From a virus, in the IMG/VR virus record IMGVR_UViG_3300036716_000873, positions 1 to 27,186 of that record: DNA of 27,186 nt; one strand, given 5' to 3'. Below are positions 7,934 through 15,635 of this stretch, piece by piece (position 1 is the stretch's first letter; the number at the start of each line of letters is the position of its first letter). The translations under genes were made by a program, and so were the position numbers. The notes below the pieces were generated by a model, which saw only the letters and a list, made by a program, of their open reading frames with translations, ran no database searches and was not told the DNA's origin.

Positions 7934-8845
7934 ATGGCTACGACAACCACAGTTTCACAGGGAACTCTTATAGAGGATACATTAGAGATGCTTTACCGTG
8001 ACTCAGAACGTCCTTTTCAGGTTACTGTGGGTAGTAATGCGTTAGATACTGCTTCTGATACTCAACTAACAGTAAGTGATGCGACTAGAGTACAAGTGAC
8101 TGATATTCTTGAGTTAGGCAGTGAGTTGTGCTTGATAACAGCAAAGTCTAGCGATGCTACCCCTGTGTTGACAGTAGCACGAGGCTATGCAGGGACAACA
8201 GCAAGCAGCGGTCATACGACAGGCACTACTTCACTCATTAACCCTCCTTGGTCTCGTAACTCTGTAAAAAGTTATTTAGCTCGGTGTTTCAACTCTGCTC
8301 TGAATGCTTTTATTCCCAGTCTGACATCTCAATCCATGTCTCGTGCTACGGATTTGCAGTACATTGTGATGCCTTCTAACACGATGAGGGTGTATTCAGT
8401 GAGGCATATCATTGGTCAGACAGGAAGGATAATTGATATTAACGGTTGGCAGTTTGAAGAAGATATGCCAACTACTGATGTATCGAGTGGTAAGGCTTTA
8501 AGACTTCCTACTTCTGTAGAGAATGAGGATTCAGTTATAGTTGTATTTCAAACTCCTTACGAGTTTACCTCTGAAGAGGAGACTGGAACTGTAAACCTGC
8601 CTTTAGGTTCAGAGGATATTCCTGCTCTTTGGGCTGCTGCCTATGCAACAACCAGAAGAGAAGTGAACCGTATGGAGGTTGACAAGATAGAAGAGTGGAA
8701 TCAAGACGCTGCCATGAGGCAAGGTGTCAATTTAAGGTGGGCTAGAGAATTGTGGGGCGAGGTGTACCGCAGGATAGATGAGGCGAAGTCTCTTCAGTAT
8801 GTGCCTAAGTATAGACCGTACAGAAAAATGCCTCATTTGCTATAA
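7934..8845 (+). CDS. Virion protein, possible head-tail adaptor
   Basis: A 303-residue protein. The N-terminal ~90 residues look like a small beta domain (FQVTVGSNALDTASDTQLTV, ILELGSELCLITAKS, ending in VARGYAGTTAS). The remainder is mixed, with Trp-rich helices near the end (EEWNQDAAMRQGVNLRWARELWGEVYRR). The ARGYAGT phrase is shared by several phage structural proteins and also appears as VRAQEGT in the next gene. The helical C-terminal part would suit a connector or adaptor. The assignment is tentative. A ribosome binding site (AAGGGTAGGTAAG) precedes the ATG. Confidence 0.5.
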   Translation: MATTTTVSQGTLIEDTLEMLYRDSERPFQVTVGSNALDTASDTQLTVSDATRVQVTDILELGSELCLITAKSSDATPVLTVARGYAGTTASSGHTTGTTSLINPPWSRNSVKSYLARCFNSALNAFIPSLTSQSMSRATDLQYIVMPSNTMRVYSVRHIIGQTGRIIDINGWQFEEDMPTTDVSSGKALRLPTSVENEDSVIVVFQTPYEFTSEEETGTVNLPLGSEDIPALWAAAYATTRREVNRMEVDKIEEWNQDAAMRQGVNLRWARELWGEVYRRIDEAKSLQYVPKYRPYRKMPHLL

Positions 8846-8854
8846 GGAAACATT

Positions 8855-9889
8855 ATGTCATTAACTAGAGAATTTAAGAATTTCATCAAAGGTTCGCTGA
8901 ACACTGCTTTGGGTTCATCTGCAGTAACAGCGAGCGTCAACTTTGATACCAACACCACTGCTCCTAGTGGCTTATCAGCCACTAATTACATGATGATGGT
9001 GATTGATCCTGATGCCACGGAACATGCTTCAGAGATTGTTAAGGTAACTGGTATTCAAGACAGTGGACCTCACACTCTAACGATAGTTAGGGCGCAAGAA
9101 GGTACATCAGCACAGAATTGGGATACGGACAGGAAAATAGTCGCTCCCTTAACTGCAGGTATTGTCGATGATTTTATGATCTCTACTGCCAATTTCACCT
9201 ACGACCACAGCAATGAACGTCTAGGTATTAAAGACACTGCTTCTTCATGGAGTGGTGGTGGACCCGCTGAGGCTTTGCATATCAACCATTCGGATGCAAC
9301 AATTAAATTTACCAATACTGACACTACAGCTAATAGTTTTATCAGTGCAGACGAGTCTGATGGCTCTGTCGTGATAGATGCTGATACTGATAGTGCTGTT
9401 TCGTCTGGCTCTACAGCCAAAGTTATTCTAAAGACTGCTCAGACTGAAAGAGCCAGAGCCCATGCAGGTGGGTTTACCATCACTGGAGCTTTAGCAAAAA
9501 CAAGTGGTACTTTCGACATAGAACATCCGACTCAAGAAGGTATGCGTTTAAGACATTCTTTCATTGAAGGACCACAAGCTGATCTAATCTACAGAGGTAT
9601 GGTGATGCTAGAAGGTGGTCGTGCTGAAGTAAACATTGATGAAGTTTCTGGTATGACTGAGGGAACTTGGCAGGCTCTGTCCAGAGAACCTTGGTCTATT
9701 GTTTCCTGCCCTGCTGGAGAATCTGTTACTTGGTCTATCAATGAGAACATTTTGACAATAGAAGGTCAAGATGGTGCTATCGCTATGTGGATAGTTATTT
9801 CCGAACGTCAAGACAAGGATATGAAATCAGAAGAATGTGGGATTGCTGACAGTACAGGGCGACTTGTCGTAGAGTATGAGGCTGAATAA
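8855..9889 (+). CDS. Tail fibre or spike protein
   Basis: A 344-residue protein. The N-terminal ~100 residues carry a virion-attachment-like beta domain (TLTIVRAQEGTSAQNWDTDRKI). The middle is Ser/Thr/Asp-rich. From ~residue 222 (TSGTFDIEHPTQEGMRLRHSFIEGP) it matches a C-terminal module common in phage fibres, in which an SGSFxIxHP motif and an LxHSxxEGP motif come before a beta domain. This supports a host-binding or fibre-tip role. Start: ATAAGGAAACATT-ATG. Its stop overlaps the next ATG (TAATG). Confidence 0.65.
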   Translation: MSLTREFKNFIKGSLNTALGSSAVTASVNFDTNTTAPSGLSATNYMMMVIDPDATEHASEIVKVTGIQDSGPHTLTIVRAQEGTSAQNWDTDRKIVAPLTAGIVDDFMISTANFTYDHSNERLGIKDTASSWSGGGPAEALHINHSDATIKFTNTDTTANSFISADESDGSVVIDADTDSAVSSGSTAKVILKTAQTERARAHAGGFTITGALAKTSGTFDIEHPTQEGMRLRHSFIEGPQADLIYRGMVMLEGGRAEVNIDEVSGMTEGTWQALSREPWSIVSCPAGESVTWSINENILTIEGQDGAIAMWIVISERQDKDMKSEECGIADSTGRLVVEYEAE

Positions 9890-10560
9890 TGCCTTCTTTA
9901 GGAGTGCCTGCACTTGGCACTACCGCTTTAGGCGGTGAGACAGGGGTAGTACATGATCCCCCTGTAGTCTCTGCTGTTGCCGCCACTACCACTGCTAACA
10001 CTTCTGCCAATTCGACTGTCACTTGGTCTTACACTCAGCCACAAGGTAGACCTCAAACTTATTACCGTGTTCAAGCTAAGAACTCTGCAGGCAGTTCAAC
10101 CTTTTTTGATTCAGGGTGGTTGCTAGGTGCTAATACCAGCTACACATTTGATATAGATGAAGAAAGTGTCCCTGTAGCTGCCACTAACAAGTGGGTAGTT
10201 CAGGTTAAAGACACTGTTGGATCTTTTTCTAGTGAAGCCTCAGCTAATGTGACCTACGCTTGGGGTAACCCTCAAGCTGCCATGACTACATTAGAGGGTG
10301 TCACTGTTCCCAGTGATGCACAAATGACTATTACTCAGGCTCAAAATGTGACCCTTGCTTGGAGTTTCTCTGATGGAGGTAACACACAGTCTTTTTACAG
10401 GGTGCGTGTCCTTGATAAGGACACCACTATAGAGCTACATGATTCAGGTTGGACTGCTGGAAGTGGCACTACTTATGATATTCCATTCACCTTTAGTAAT
10501 GGTGTGGAATATGACATCCGTTTACAGTTAAAGAACAACTATGGAGTTAGGTCAAGTTAA
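9889..10560 (+). CDS. Fibronectin-III-like virion protein
   Basis: A 223-residue protein with two similar ~95-residue beta modules. Each has a Trp-Ser followed by a YYRVQ- or FYRVR-type strand and an FDSGW or HDSGW turn (TVTWSYTQPQG ... YYRVQAKN ... FFDSGW, then VTLAWSFSDGG ... FYRVRVLD ... LHDSGW). This is the pattern of immunoglobulin/fibronectin-III folds that decorate phage tails and may bind polysaccharide. It sits between fibre and tail genes, with TAATG overlaps on both sides. Confidence 0.65.
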   Translation: MPSLGVPALGTTALGGETGVVHDPPVVSAVAATTTANTSANSTVTWSYTQPQGRPQTYYRVQAKNSAGSSTFFDSGWLLGANTSYTFDIDEESVPVAATNKWVVQVKDTVGSFSSEASANVTYAWGNPQAAMTTLEGVTVPSDAQMTITQAQNVTLAWSFSDGGNTQSFYRVRVLDKDTTIELHDSGWTAGSGTTYDIPFTFSNGVEYDIRLQLKNNYGVRSS

Positions 10561-12476
10561 TGGCTGCTGAAGAATCCCTATTAGTAAAGGTTGAATATGT
10601 TGATGTTTTTGATTTTCCTGATCTCTCAAGTGTGGGACACGTTTATCAAGTGGGCATCAATGGCACAGGTTATATGCTGGCAGACCATCCAGAGAAAGGT
10701 CAAGAGTACCGCCGTCAGGTTATACCTCTTGACCCTCAGCGGTTAGCCACTTCTGATACCCCTTTCAGTGAGGCAATCGAAAGATACTCTTTCGCTGCTG
10801 CTGACACATGGGATGCAGGTGCTGGTCAAAAGTATTTACATAGAGGTTCTTCTACTGCTTCTGGCTATTGGGAGTCAACTGGTTTAGACCCTTTTACAGA
10901 TCCCGGAAAGATAAAACTCTTACCTTCTGTCGTTCTGGAAGAGGCTGAGAGCTATGCAAGTTTAAGGCATGTCGTTGTGGGGAATACTCTTTACATGCAG
11001 ACAGGTGATTTAGCCCTCAAGTATGTGACTTCTCCAAGTGCAAGCCCACAAGCTATTACTGTTGCGGCTTCAGGTGCTGCAGTAACTGATTTGACAAGTG
11101 ATGGTCAAAAATGGTACGCCTGTAATGGGACGGATATTCATAGAGGTACTACTAGTTCAAATCCCGGTGCTTGGTCTACCCAAAATGCTTATGAAGTTGA
11201 ATGGGCTGCAGGAAGAATTTGTGCGGCGGTAGCCAGTGCAGGTTCTACGCCTAATAGATTTACTACTCTCAATGACAGTGGAGCGGAAGAAAAATCTAAT
11301 GGGCATCTTACTTTACCTGAAGGAACGACTATTACTCTTGGTGGGTCTACTGGTGGTCATTTCTATTTTGGAGGTTCTACCTCTGCTACTGGTTCTGTCT
11401 ATGCTTGGAAGTTAGGTTTAGATGAATCAGGTGATTTCTTCGTGCCTTTTGAGGCACTTAAACTACCCGATGGCTTGGAGGTGGCTACTGTTGCTACAGG
11501 TGGAGGGTATGTTTGGGTTAGAGCTTATAGACCAGAAGGCTCTAATAAAGGACAGGCTCTACTGTATCAATGTGTAGTCGATGGTAGTGGCGCTTTAATA
11601 GCCACTGTTGTTACAGAGATAGCCCCTGTCGGAACTTCAGCAGATCATAAAGTGGGAGCTTTTGCTACCCACGAGGATCTAATGTTGTTTGGTTGGAAAA
11701 CAATGGCTAGTAGTCATGCTGGCACAGGTGCCGTTTCATTAACTACTGGTGGTTGGGCTAAATGGTATGAGGCTAGTGTTGATGGTGATGTTTCTTCTAT
11801 AAGTATTTGGCAAGGGTTACCTGTGTTCTCTATAAGAGGGCATGGAGTTTACAGAACCCATGCTTCACAGTTTGTTACTGCTGGAGAGTTAAAGACTTCT
11901 TTCGCTGATGGTGCTTCTGGTTTGTTCAAGGTGTGGGATGATGTAACTCTCACTATGGACCCTTTAGGAACTGGCGAGTCAATTACTGTTACTGCAACTG
12001 TAGACGGTGGGGCTAATTATTCTTCTCTTACTGGTGGTACGGTTTCTGAACAGTTAAAAACCCATACTGTAGAGATAGGTAAACAATCTAAAGAGTTGGG
12101 ATTGAAGCTGTCATTTGTTGGTAATGCTTCTGGTGACTGTGCGCTGACTTTCTTGTCAGCTAGATACCATCCTCTTGGCTTGGCAGACACCCTCATACAG
12201 ATACCTGTTGATTGTGGCGATCATTTGAAAGGAATGAATGGTGCGCCTCTTGGTGAGAATGGTGAAGGTGCAGGTATTAGGAGAGCTAGGACACTACAGA
12301 ATCTTGTTCAAACGAGAGTTAAATTTCAAGATATTGACTGGCATGTGACTGGCTCCACAGATGTTTTTGAGGTTGAAGCCTGTGATTTACAGGCGGTTAC
12401 CTTATACGAACCTTCCAGATCAGGTTCTGCAATTCGTTTAATAGCGACTCTAACCCTCCGAAAAGTAGGTTCTTAG
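10560..12476 (+). CDS. Large beta-rich tail protein
   Basis: A 638-residue protein without signal or membrane segments. Many short Trp/Gly-rich blade-like segments (RHVVVGNTLYMQTGD, SDGQKWYACNGTDIHRG, GGGYVWVRAYRP, HEDLMLFGWKT, WQGLPVFSIRGHGVYR) look like a beta propeller or stacked beta sheets. The C-terminal ~150 residues have another beta module (ITVTATVDGGANY) ending in ATLTLRKVGS. Size and position at the end of the tail block suggest a tail nozzle or hub-type component, but no family signature is certain. Confidence 0.55.
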   Translation: MAAEESLLVKVEYVDVFDFPDLSSVGHVYQVGINGTGYMLADHPEKGQEYRRQVIPLDPQRLATSDTPFSEAIERYSFAAADTWDAGAGQKYLHRGSSTASGYWESTGLDPFTDPGKIKLLPSVVLEEAESYASLRHVVVGNTLYMQTGDLALKYVTSPSASPQAITVAASGAAVTDLTSDGQKWYACNGTDIHRGTTSSNPGAWSTQNAYEVEWAAGRICAAVASAGSTPNRFTTLNDSGAEEKSNGHLTLPEGTTITLGGSTGGHFYFGGSTSATGSVYAWKLGLDESGDFFVPFEALKLPDGLEVATVATGGGYVWVRAYRPEGSNKGQALLYQCVVDGSGALIATVVTEIAPVGTSADHKVGAFATHEDLMLFGWKTMASSHAGTGAVSLTTGGWAKWYEASVDGDVSSISIWQGLPVFSIRGHGVYRTHASQFVTAGELKTSFADGASGLFKVWDDVTLTMDPLGTGESITVTATVDGGANYSSLTGGTVSEQLKTHTVEIGKQSKELGLKLSFVGNASGDCALTFLSARYHPLGLADTLIQIPVDCGDHLKGMNGAPLGENGEGAGIRRARTLQNLVQTRVKFQDIDWHVTGSTDVFEVEACDLQAVTLYEPSRSGSAIRLIATLTLRKVGS

Positions 12477-12523
12477 TAACAGACTTCGGGTGGTGTAGTG
12501 GACCCCCTAACAAGGAAAGATAT

Positions 12524-12730
12524 ATGACTATTAAGGTTAAAGCAAAAGAGATCAACTGGATGTCAGTTGGAGAGAAGGCTATTAGTACAGCCCTTCAATC
12601 CTTCTTGGCTATCTGGGTGGTTACGGACACTTCTAGCGTTAAAGGTGCTTTGACTGCTGCTGCTGCAGCAGGAATAGCAGTGATTAAAAATGCTGTGAAA
12701 GAATACAGAGCGCAAGTAGATAAAGCATAA
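12524..12730 (+). CDS. Small two-helix membrane protein, holin candidate
   Basis: A 68-residue protein with two short hydrophobic segments (~residues 18-34 ALQSFLAIWVVTDTS and ~40-56 GALTAAAAAGIAVIKNA), a charged N-terminus and a basic C-terminus. Size, topology and position after the tail genes are like small holins that perforate the inner membrane so endolysin can reach the wall. The start has AAGGAAAGATAT upstream. The endolysin is encoded on the other strand at 22600-23316, so the lysis genes are split if this call is right. Confidence 0.5.
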   Translation: MTIKVKAKEINWMSVGEKAISTALQSFLAIWVVTDTSSVKGALTAAAAAGIAVIKNAVKEYRAQVDKA

Positions 12731-12732
12731 CC

Positions 12733-13209
12733 ATGGACGATATTACGGACATAAAGAAAATAGGAGTATCTAGGATAACTCTTGGACTTATTATGTCCGT
12801 AGCCGTGGTTAGTGGCACTGTCGTCTGGAAGGCATCACAAATTGCTGGAAGGATTGACGATTTAGAAAAGCAGGTACAGGTAATTGAGGGCAACACTGGG
12901 ACAGACAGTACAGTTCTGGCGAAACTTGATGAAATATCTCAAGGAGTCATGGAAAATGCTGGCGGTCTTGATGATTTGCGGAGCGCTAGGGTCGATGACC
13001 TTAGCCGTTTTACTCCTTCTCATATTACAAGCGCTATGGCGGCTGATGTAGAAATAATCAGAGATGACGTAGATGAAATGAAAGAGATTATCGCTGGTCT
13101 CGCTTGGGTTCCTTCAGAATTTAGCACGATCTGGGATCGTATATATCTAGCTGAAGAAGCTATTCAAAGTAAGAACTGGGGTAAAGAGTTCTACGAATAC
13201 AATGAGTGA
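12733..13209 (+). CDS. Membrane-anchored coiled-coil protein
   Basis: A 158-residue protein with one N-terminal membrane segment (~residues 14-34, ITLGLIMSVAVVSGTVVWKAS), then heptad-like helix (~residues 40-55 and 95-115). It begins 2 bases after the holin candidate and overlaps the next gene by 8 bases, so the three small membrane genes likely form one unit. Roles could be lysis control, a spanin-like bridge or superinfection exclusion. No specific family is recognised. Confidence 0.5.
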   Translation: MDDITDIKKIGVSRITLGLIMSVAVVSGTVVWKASQIAGRIDDLEKQVQVIEGNTGTDSTVLAKLDEISQGVMENAGGLDDLRSARVDDLSRFTPSHITSAMAADVEIIRDDVDEMKEIIAGLAWVPSEFSTIWDRIYLAEEAIQSKNWGKEFYEYNE

Positions 13210-13405
13210 GGAGAAAGACGGCACATCTAAAGCCGTTAAACTCATCGCCGCTATAACAGGTTTGTTGGTAGCTATTGGTACTCTTGTGGGTGCTATTACT
13301 GTGACTTTAGGGAAGAATGACCCTAGCCCTTATCAGGGTGGAATGACCATAATTTTAGATAGTCCTGAAGCCTATGCCACGTTCCTTGAAAACCATCCGG
13401 GTTAA
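13202..13405 (+). CDS. Small single-pass membrane protein
   Basis: A 67-residue protein with a charged N-terminus (MSEEKDGTSKAVK), one hydrophobic helix (~residues 14-36, LIAAITGLLVAIGTLVGAITVTLG) and a short hydrophilic tail ending in a SPEAYATFLENHPG helix. It overlaps the upstream gene (ATGAGTGA). A second holin or antiholin is possible from size and neighbours. Confidence 0.5.
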   Translation: MSEEKDGTSKAVKLIAAITGLLVAIGTLVGAITVTLGKNDPSPYQGGMTIILDSPEAYATFLENHPG

Positions 13406-13406
13406 C

Positions 13407-13673
13407 ATGCAACCGAATGAATTATCAGGAATGAAAGTTTGGATTGACCAAGATCTCTGCACAGGTGACGGACTCTGCGAAGAGATAGCACCCTCTGTTT
13501 TTTTCGGTCACGATGATGGTCTTTTCTACGTCAAGGAAGATGGTTCCGAAACACCGAAAGAACCAACTCACAAGATGAGTGAAACTGTTGATGTTAAGCC
13601 TGAGAATGTTGAGGCAGTAATCGAAGCGGCTGACGAATGTCCCGGTGAGTGTATCTTCATTGAATTAAGCTAA
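13407..13673 (+). CDS. Ferredoxin with Asp-type cluster motif
   Basis: A small acidic ferredoxin (88 residues from this start) that would carry low-potential electrons. The cluster motif is C18-x2-D21-x2-C24 with the distal C78-P, so the usual second cysteine is Asp. Such motifs bind a [3Fe-4S] cluster or a [4Fe-4S] cluster with Asp as ligand, as in Pyrococcus furiosus ferredoxin. An extra C82 is present. The phrase WIDQDLCTGDGLCEEIAP is like ferredoxins I know from actinobacteria, where partners include cytochrome P450s. No such oxidoreductase partner is in the window. ATG 13407 lies 1 base after the previous stop. An inner ATG at 13431 would match the family start but has poor ribosome-site spacing. 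Confidence 0.85.
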   Translation: MQPNELSGMKVWIDQDLCTGDGLCEEIAPSVFFGHDDGLFYVKEDGSETPKEPTHKMSETVDVKPENVEAVIEAADECPGECIFIELS

Positions 13674-13718
13674 TAATTATGAAAAAGAAAAAGAAACCAC
13701 ATACCCAGAAAAAGAAAA

Positions 13719-14009
13719 ATGGAAGAACAACAAAAAGAAAAACCAGTGGAGGATACTGAGAAGTACCCATTTGGCAAGACTACATTCAAACACTGTCCTA
13801 CGTGTAATAAAGACACGGAGGGTGGTATCTGGTGCGGTGTATGTAGTAAGGCATACAGTAGTACAGACGCTAGTCGTATCTTAGGTGGGATGAAGTTTAA
13901 GAGCTTTACTGGAGCTTCCTCCACTTCCCCTAAAGTAGAAAAGTTTTGGCAGACAGGTGATCCATCTGTCTTTGCTAAGAAAGGAGCTTTAGACTATCAA
14001 GGAGACTAA
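13719..14009 (+). CDS. Zinc-ribbon protein
   Basis: A 96-residue acidic/basic mixed protein with C26-x2-C29 and C39-x2-C42 (HCPTCNKDTEGGIWCGVC), a classic zinc ribbon. The rest has no recognisable domain. Such small proteins may bind nucleic acid or a protein partner. No strong ribosome binding site precedes the ATG. A Lys-rich 26-residue frame (13679-13759) overlaps its start in another frame and might be translated, but this is weakly supported. Confidence 0.55.
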   Translation: MEEQQKEKPVEDTEKYPFGKTTFKHCPTCNKDTEGGIWCGVCSKAYSSTDASRILGGMKFKSFTGASSTSPKVEKFWQTGDPSVFAKKGALDYQGD

Positions 14010-14010
14010 A

Positions 14011-14028
14011 TTGACATGTGAGTGTCAA
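14011..14028. repeat. Dyad TTGACA-N6-TGTCAA, copy near integrase
   Basis: TTGACATGTGAGTGTCAA has the exact half sites and 18-bp length of the right-arm dyads, with the seventh pair a T-G wobble. It coincides with the start of the Cys-rich peptide at the convergent junction with the integrase. It could be an operator site or an RNA hairpin. Confidence 0.6.
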
Positions 14029-14058
14029 GAATGTAAGTGTGATCCGTGCGAGTGTTAA
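14011..14058 (+). CDS. 15-residue Cys-rich, metallothionein-like peptide
   Basis: A TTG codon 6 nt after GGAG (AAGGAGACTAAATTG) opens the peptide MTCECQECKCDPCEC. Its six cysteines are arranged C-x-C-x2-C-x-C-x2-C-x-C, the CxC/CxxC pattern of metallothioneins (compare CxCxPCxC in cyanobacterial ones). It could bind zinc or other soft metals. It starts 1 base after the zinc-ribbon gene, and its stop overlaps the converging integrase stop. Its first 18 bases are also a copy of the TTGACA dyad, so one of the two readings may be secondary. Confidence 0.5.
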   Translation: MTCECQECKCDPCEC

Positions 14059-15008
14059 TCGAAGTCTAGCTGAACTTCTCTCATAGCTCTTGCAGTCTTA
14101 TCTGGGCGAACTTCTAGGTAAGCGATAGTCATAAGTTCTGATTCGTGACGCAAGCAGTCACGAATGGAGGACATTGGTACACCTTTGTCCTGAAGAATAC
14201 CAGCATACGTCCTACGCATGTCATGGGGAGTGAATTTAATACCTACGAAATCAGAATAATGTTGACACCTTTTAACAATGAGACTTTCAGAAACAGACCC
14301 TTCCTTCCAGAGGATTTCTTCGACAGGGAGGACATTCTCGGAGAGAGAGGGGCGATATTGGATCTTGATGATGACACTCTCGCTGTCTTTAGGTCTCCTA
14401 CCCAAATCCCCAGTAGCAGTAGAGTGCCAGTCGATCAAACGGAGTCGGGTGTTCTCACTGACAGCGATATGGGCGAGCTTTCTCCCTTTGCCAATGAATT
14501 TAATTTCCCCTTGTTCTAAATCTATTTGACCCCAAGTCAAATTCCTTATCTCTGCTTTTCGTAGACCACATGAAAAGCCAAGACGTAAGATTATTTCATC
14601 TCTACGTCCCACTAATGAGTCTGTGTCTATTGCATCAATAATTACTTGCACATCTTCTTCTGATAACCAGTTGTGTTCTATCACTTTACTATTTCCCGGT
14701 CTTACTTGTTTTTTAATATATCTAGCAGGATCTTCTTTAACTATTTCCTTATAGGCACACCAGTCAAAGAAAGCCCCTACATGGTACCTTCTGTTCCTGA
14801 GTGTTGAATCAGATGGAGCCAGCCCTTCTCTTTGTCCTTTGACAAGTGGACGATGACACCAATCAACCAAAGAGGAGAGGTTCCATTGATTGATTGGTGC
14901 ATCCCCCAATGCGAACAAGGTTTCACGAGCAGAAGAGAGTGACTTCTTTGTCTTGAAGCCATTGGCGGGATCTTTCAGGTATTCGATAACTGCTCGTTGA
15001 GTTCGCAT
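14055..15008 (-). CDS. int: Tyrosine-family integrase
   Basis: A site-specific recombinase of 317 residues from the ATG at 15008 that integrates or excises the phage genome. N-terminal SAM-like DNA-binding region (~residues 1-110), then the catalytic domain with R150 (SCGLRKAEIRNLTW), basic beta-hairpin KGRK ~174-177, H262-x2-R265 (TPHDMRRTYAG), H288 (LRHES) and the nucleophile Y297 (MTIAYLEV). This is the complete R-K-H-R-H-Y set. Seven extra residues would be added by a TTG at 15029, but a TATACT box 6 nt before the ATG supports a leaderless message from 15008. It converges on the plus-strand genes with a 4-base overlap. No directionality factor or att site was identified. Confidence 0.9.
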   Translation of the reverse strand: MRTQRAVIEYLKDPANGFKTKKSLSSARETLFALGDAPINQWNLSSLVDWCHRPLVKGQREGLAPSDSTLRNRRYHVGAFFDWCAYKEIVKEDPARYIKKQVRPGNSKVIEHNWLSEEDVQVIIDAIDTDSLVGRRDEIILRLGFSCGLRKAEIRNLTWGQIDLEQGEIKFIGKGRKLAHIAVSENTRLRLIDWHSTATGDLGRRPKDSESVIIKIQYRPSLSENVLPVEEILWKEGSVSESLIVKRCQHYSDFVGIKFTPHDMRRTYAGILQDKGVPMSSIRDCLRHESELMTIAYLEVRPDKTARAMREVQLDFD

Positions 15009-15020
15009 ACTGACAGTATA
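15009..15020 (-). promoter_or_regulatory. Leaderless-type -10 box for integrase
   Basis: On the minus strand TATACT is followed by exactly 6 nt and the integrase ATG, so transcription would begin at or next to the A of the start codon. The same arrangement, TATACT-N6-ATG, precedes the HTH regulator at 22558. No clear -35 box is visible. No Shine-Dalgarno is present, which fits leaderless translation. Confidence 0.5.
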
Positions 15021-15051
15021 GCGCCCCAAAAAATTTTATGGTTTACAATTA

Positions 15052-15375
15052 CTAGATTTCTTCTAAGCCACCATCGGGATCAAATATATCCCTATAGTCA
15101 TCTGCATTGAAATCGTCAAATGAATCCTCACCGAAGATTTCTTCATAATAAGCTGGATCTAGAGGAGCGTGTCTTACCATTGGCATTATCCTGCCATTGA
15201 AGGTAGACATAACCATCTGTGGACCACACATACATTTACCCTCTGGATCACACTCGTGAACAAAACCTTCATCAGGCACTTGATGAACGGAGCTAACCGT
15301 GCCATCTTCCTCTACGGTCATAAATGTATGAAAACCTAGATGAGGTGGAACACCCCTATCCGTAAAACCTGTCAT
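15052..15375 (-). CDS. Hypothetical acidic protein
   Basis: A 107-residue protein, unrecognised. The N-terminal half is beta-like with His/Cys (GFHTFMTVEEDGT, HECDPEGKCMCGP: C-x5-C-x-C). The C-terminal part is highly acidic (EEIFGEDSFDDFNADDYRDIFDPDGG). Its ATG overlaps the stop of the upstream zinc-finger gene (ATGA). A metal-binding knuckle is possible from the Cys/His cluster but is not a known family match. Confidence 0.6.
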   Translation of the reverse strand: MTGFTDRGVPPHLGFHTFMTVEEDGTVSSVHQVPDEGFVHECDPEGKCMCGPQMVMSTFNGRIMPMVRHAPLDPAYYEEIFGEDSFDDFNADDYRDIFDPDGGLEEI

Positions 15376-15635
15376 AGGACGGTATACAAATCTGTTCTTC
15401 TGCCATCGTTTCTAGTCCTGCCTCTAAAAAGGGCATCTACTTCTACATTGGTAAGAACATCATGTGAAGGGAGTGTCTGAGCTAAAACGATCTTTTTATG
15501 ATAGAACCTATCGTGACTAAAACCTTCAACATTTTGTGCATTAAAATGATATGAACAGAAATCATTTTTGTATTTAGGTTGCTGACAGCGACCCCATTCT
15601 GTGAAAAATTCACAAGACGGATTTGAGTGTTTCAC
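15372..15635 (-). CDS. Small C3H zinc-finger protein
   Basis: About 87 residues from a GTG at 15635, chosen because GGAGAAGG lies 4 nt upstream. Earlier ATGs lack such a site. C8-x8-C17-x9-C27-x2-H30 (SCEFFTEWGRCQQPKYKNDFCSYH) is a compact zinc finger of the kind found in many phage and HNH-associated proteins. A basic tail follows (RGRTRNDGRRTDL). The probable role is DNA or RNA binding. It overlaps the sigma-like gene by 26 bases and the downstream gene by 4, so translation is coupled. Confidence 0.6.
   Translation of the reverse strand: MKHSNPSCEFFTEWGRCQQPKYKNDFCSYHFNAQNVEGFSHDRFYHKKIVLAQTLPSHDVLTNVEVDALFRGRTRNDGRRTDLYTVL

Noticed and set aside
12477-12523. Terminator after the large tail gene
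   Set aside because: Only a weak GGGT/ACCC pairing and no T-run. The next gene has its own RBS and is probably co-transcribed.
13679-13759. 26-residue Lys-rich frame before the zinc-ribbon gene
   Set aside because: A-rich sequence easily yields Lys codons, no RBS is present, and it overlaps the start of a better-supported gene.
14145-14519. Plus-strand open frame opposite the integrase
   Set aside because: It is the antisense shadow of the integrase, which has a full catalytic residue set. The frame has no RBS or recognisable features.
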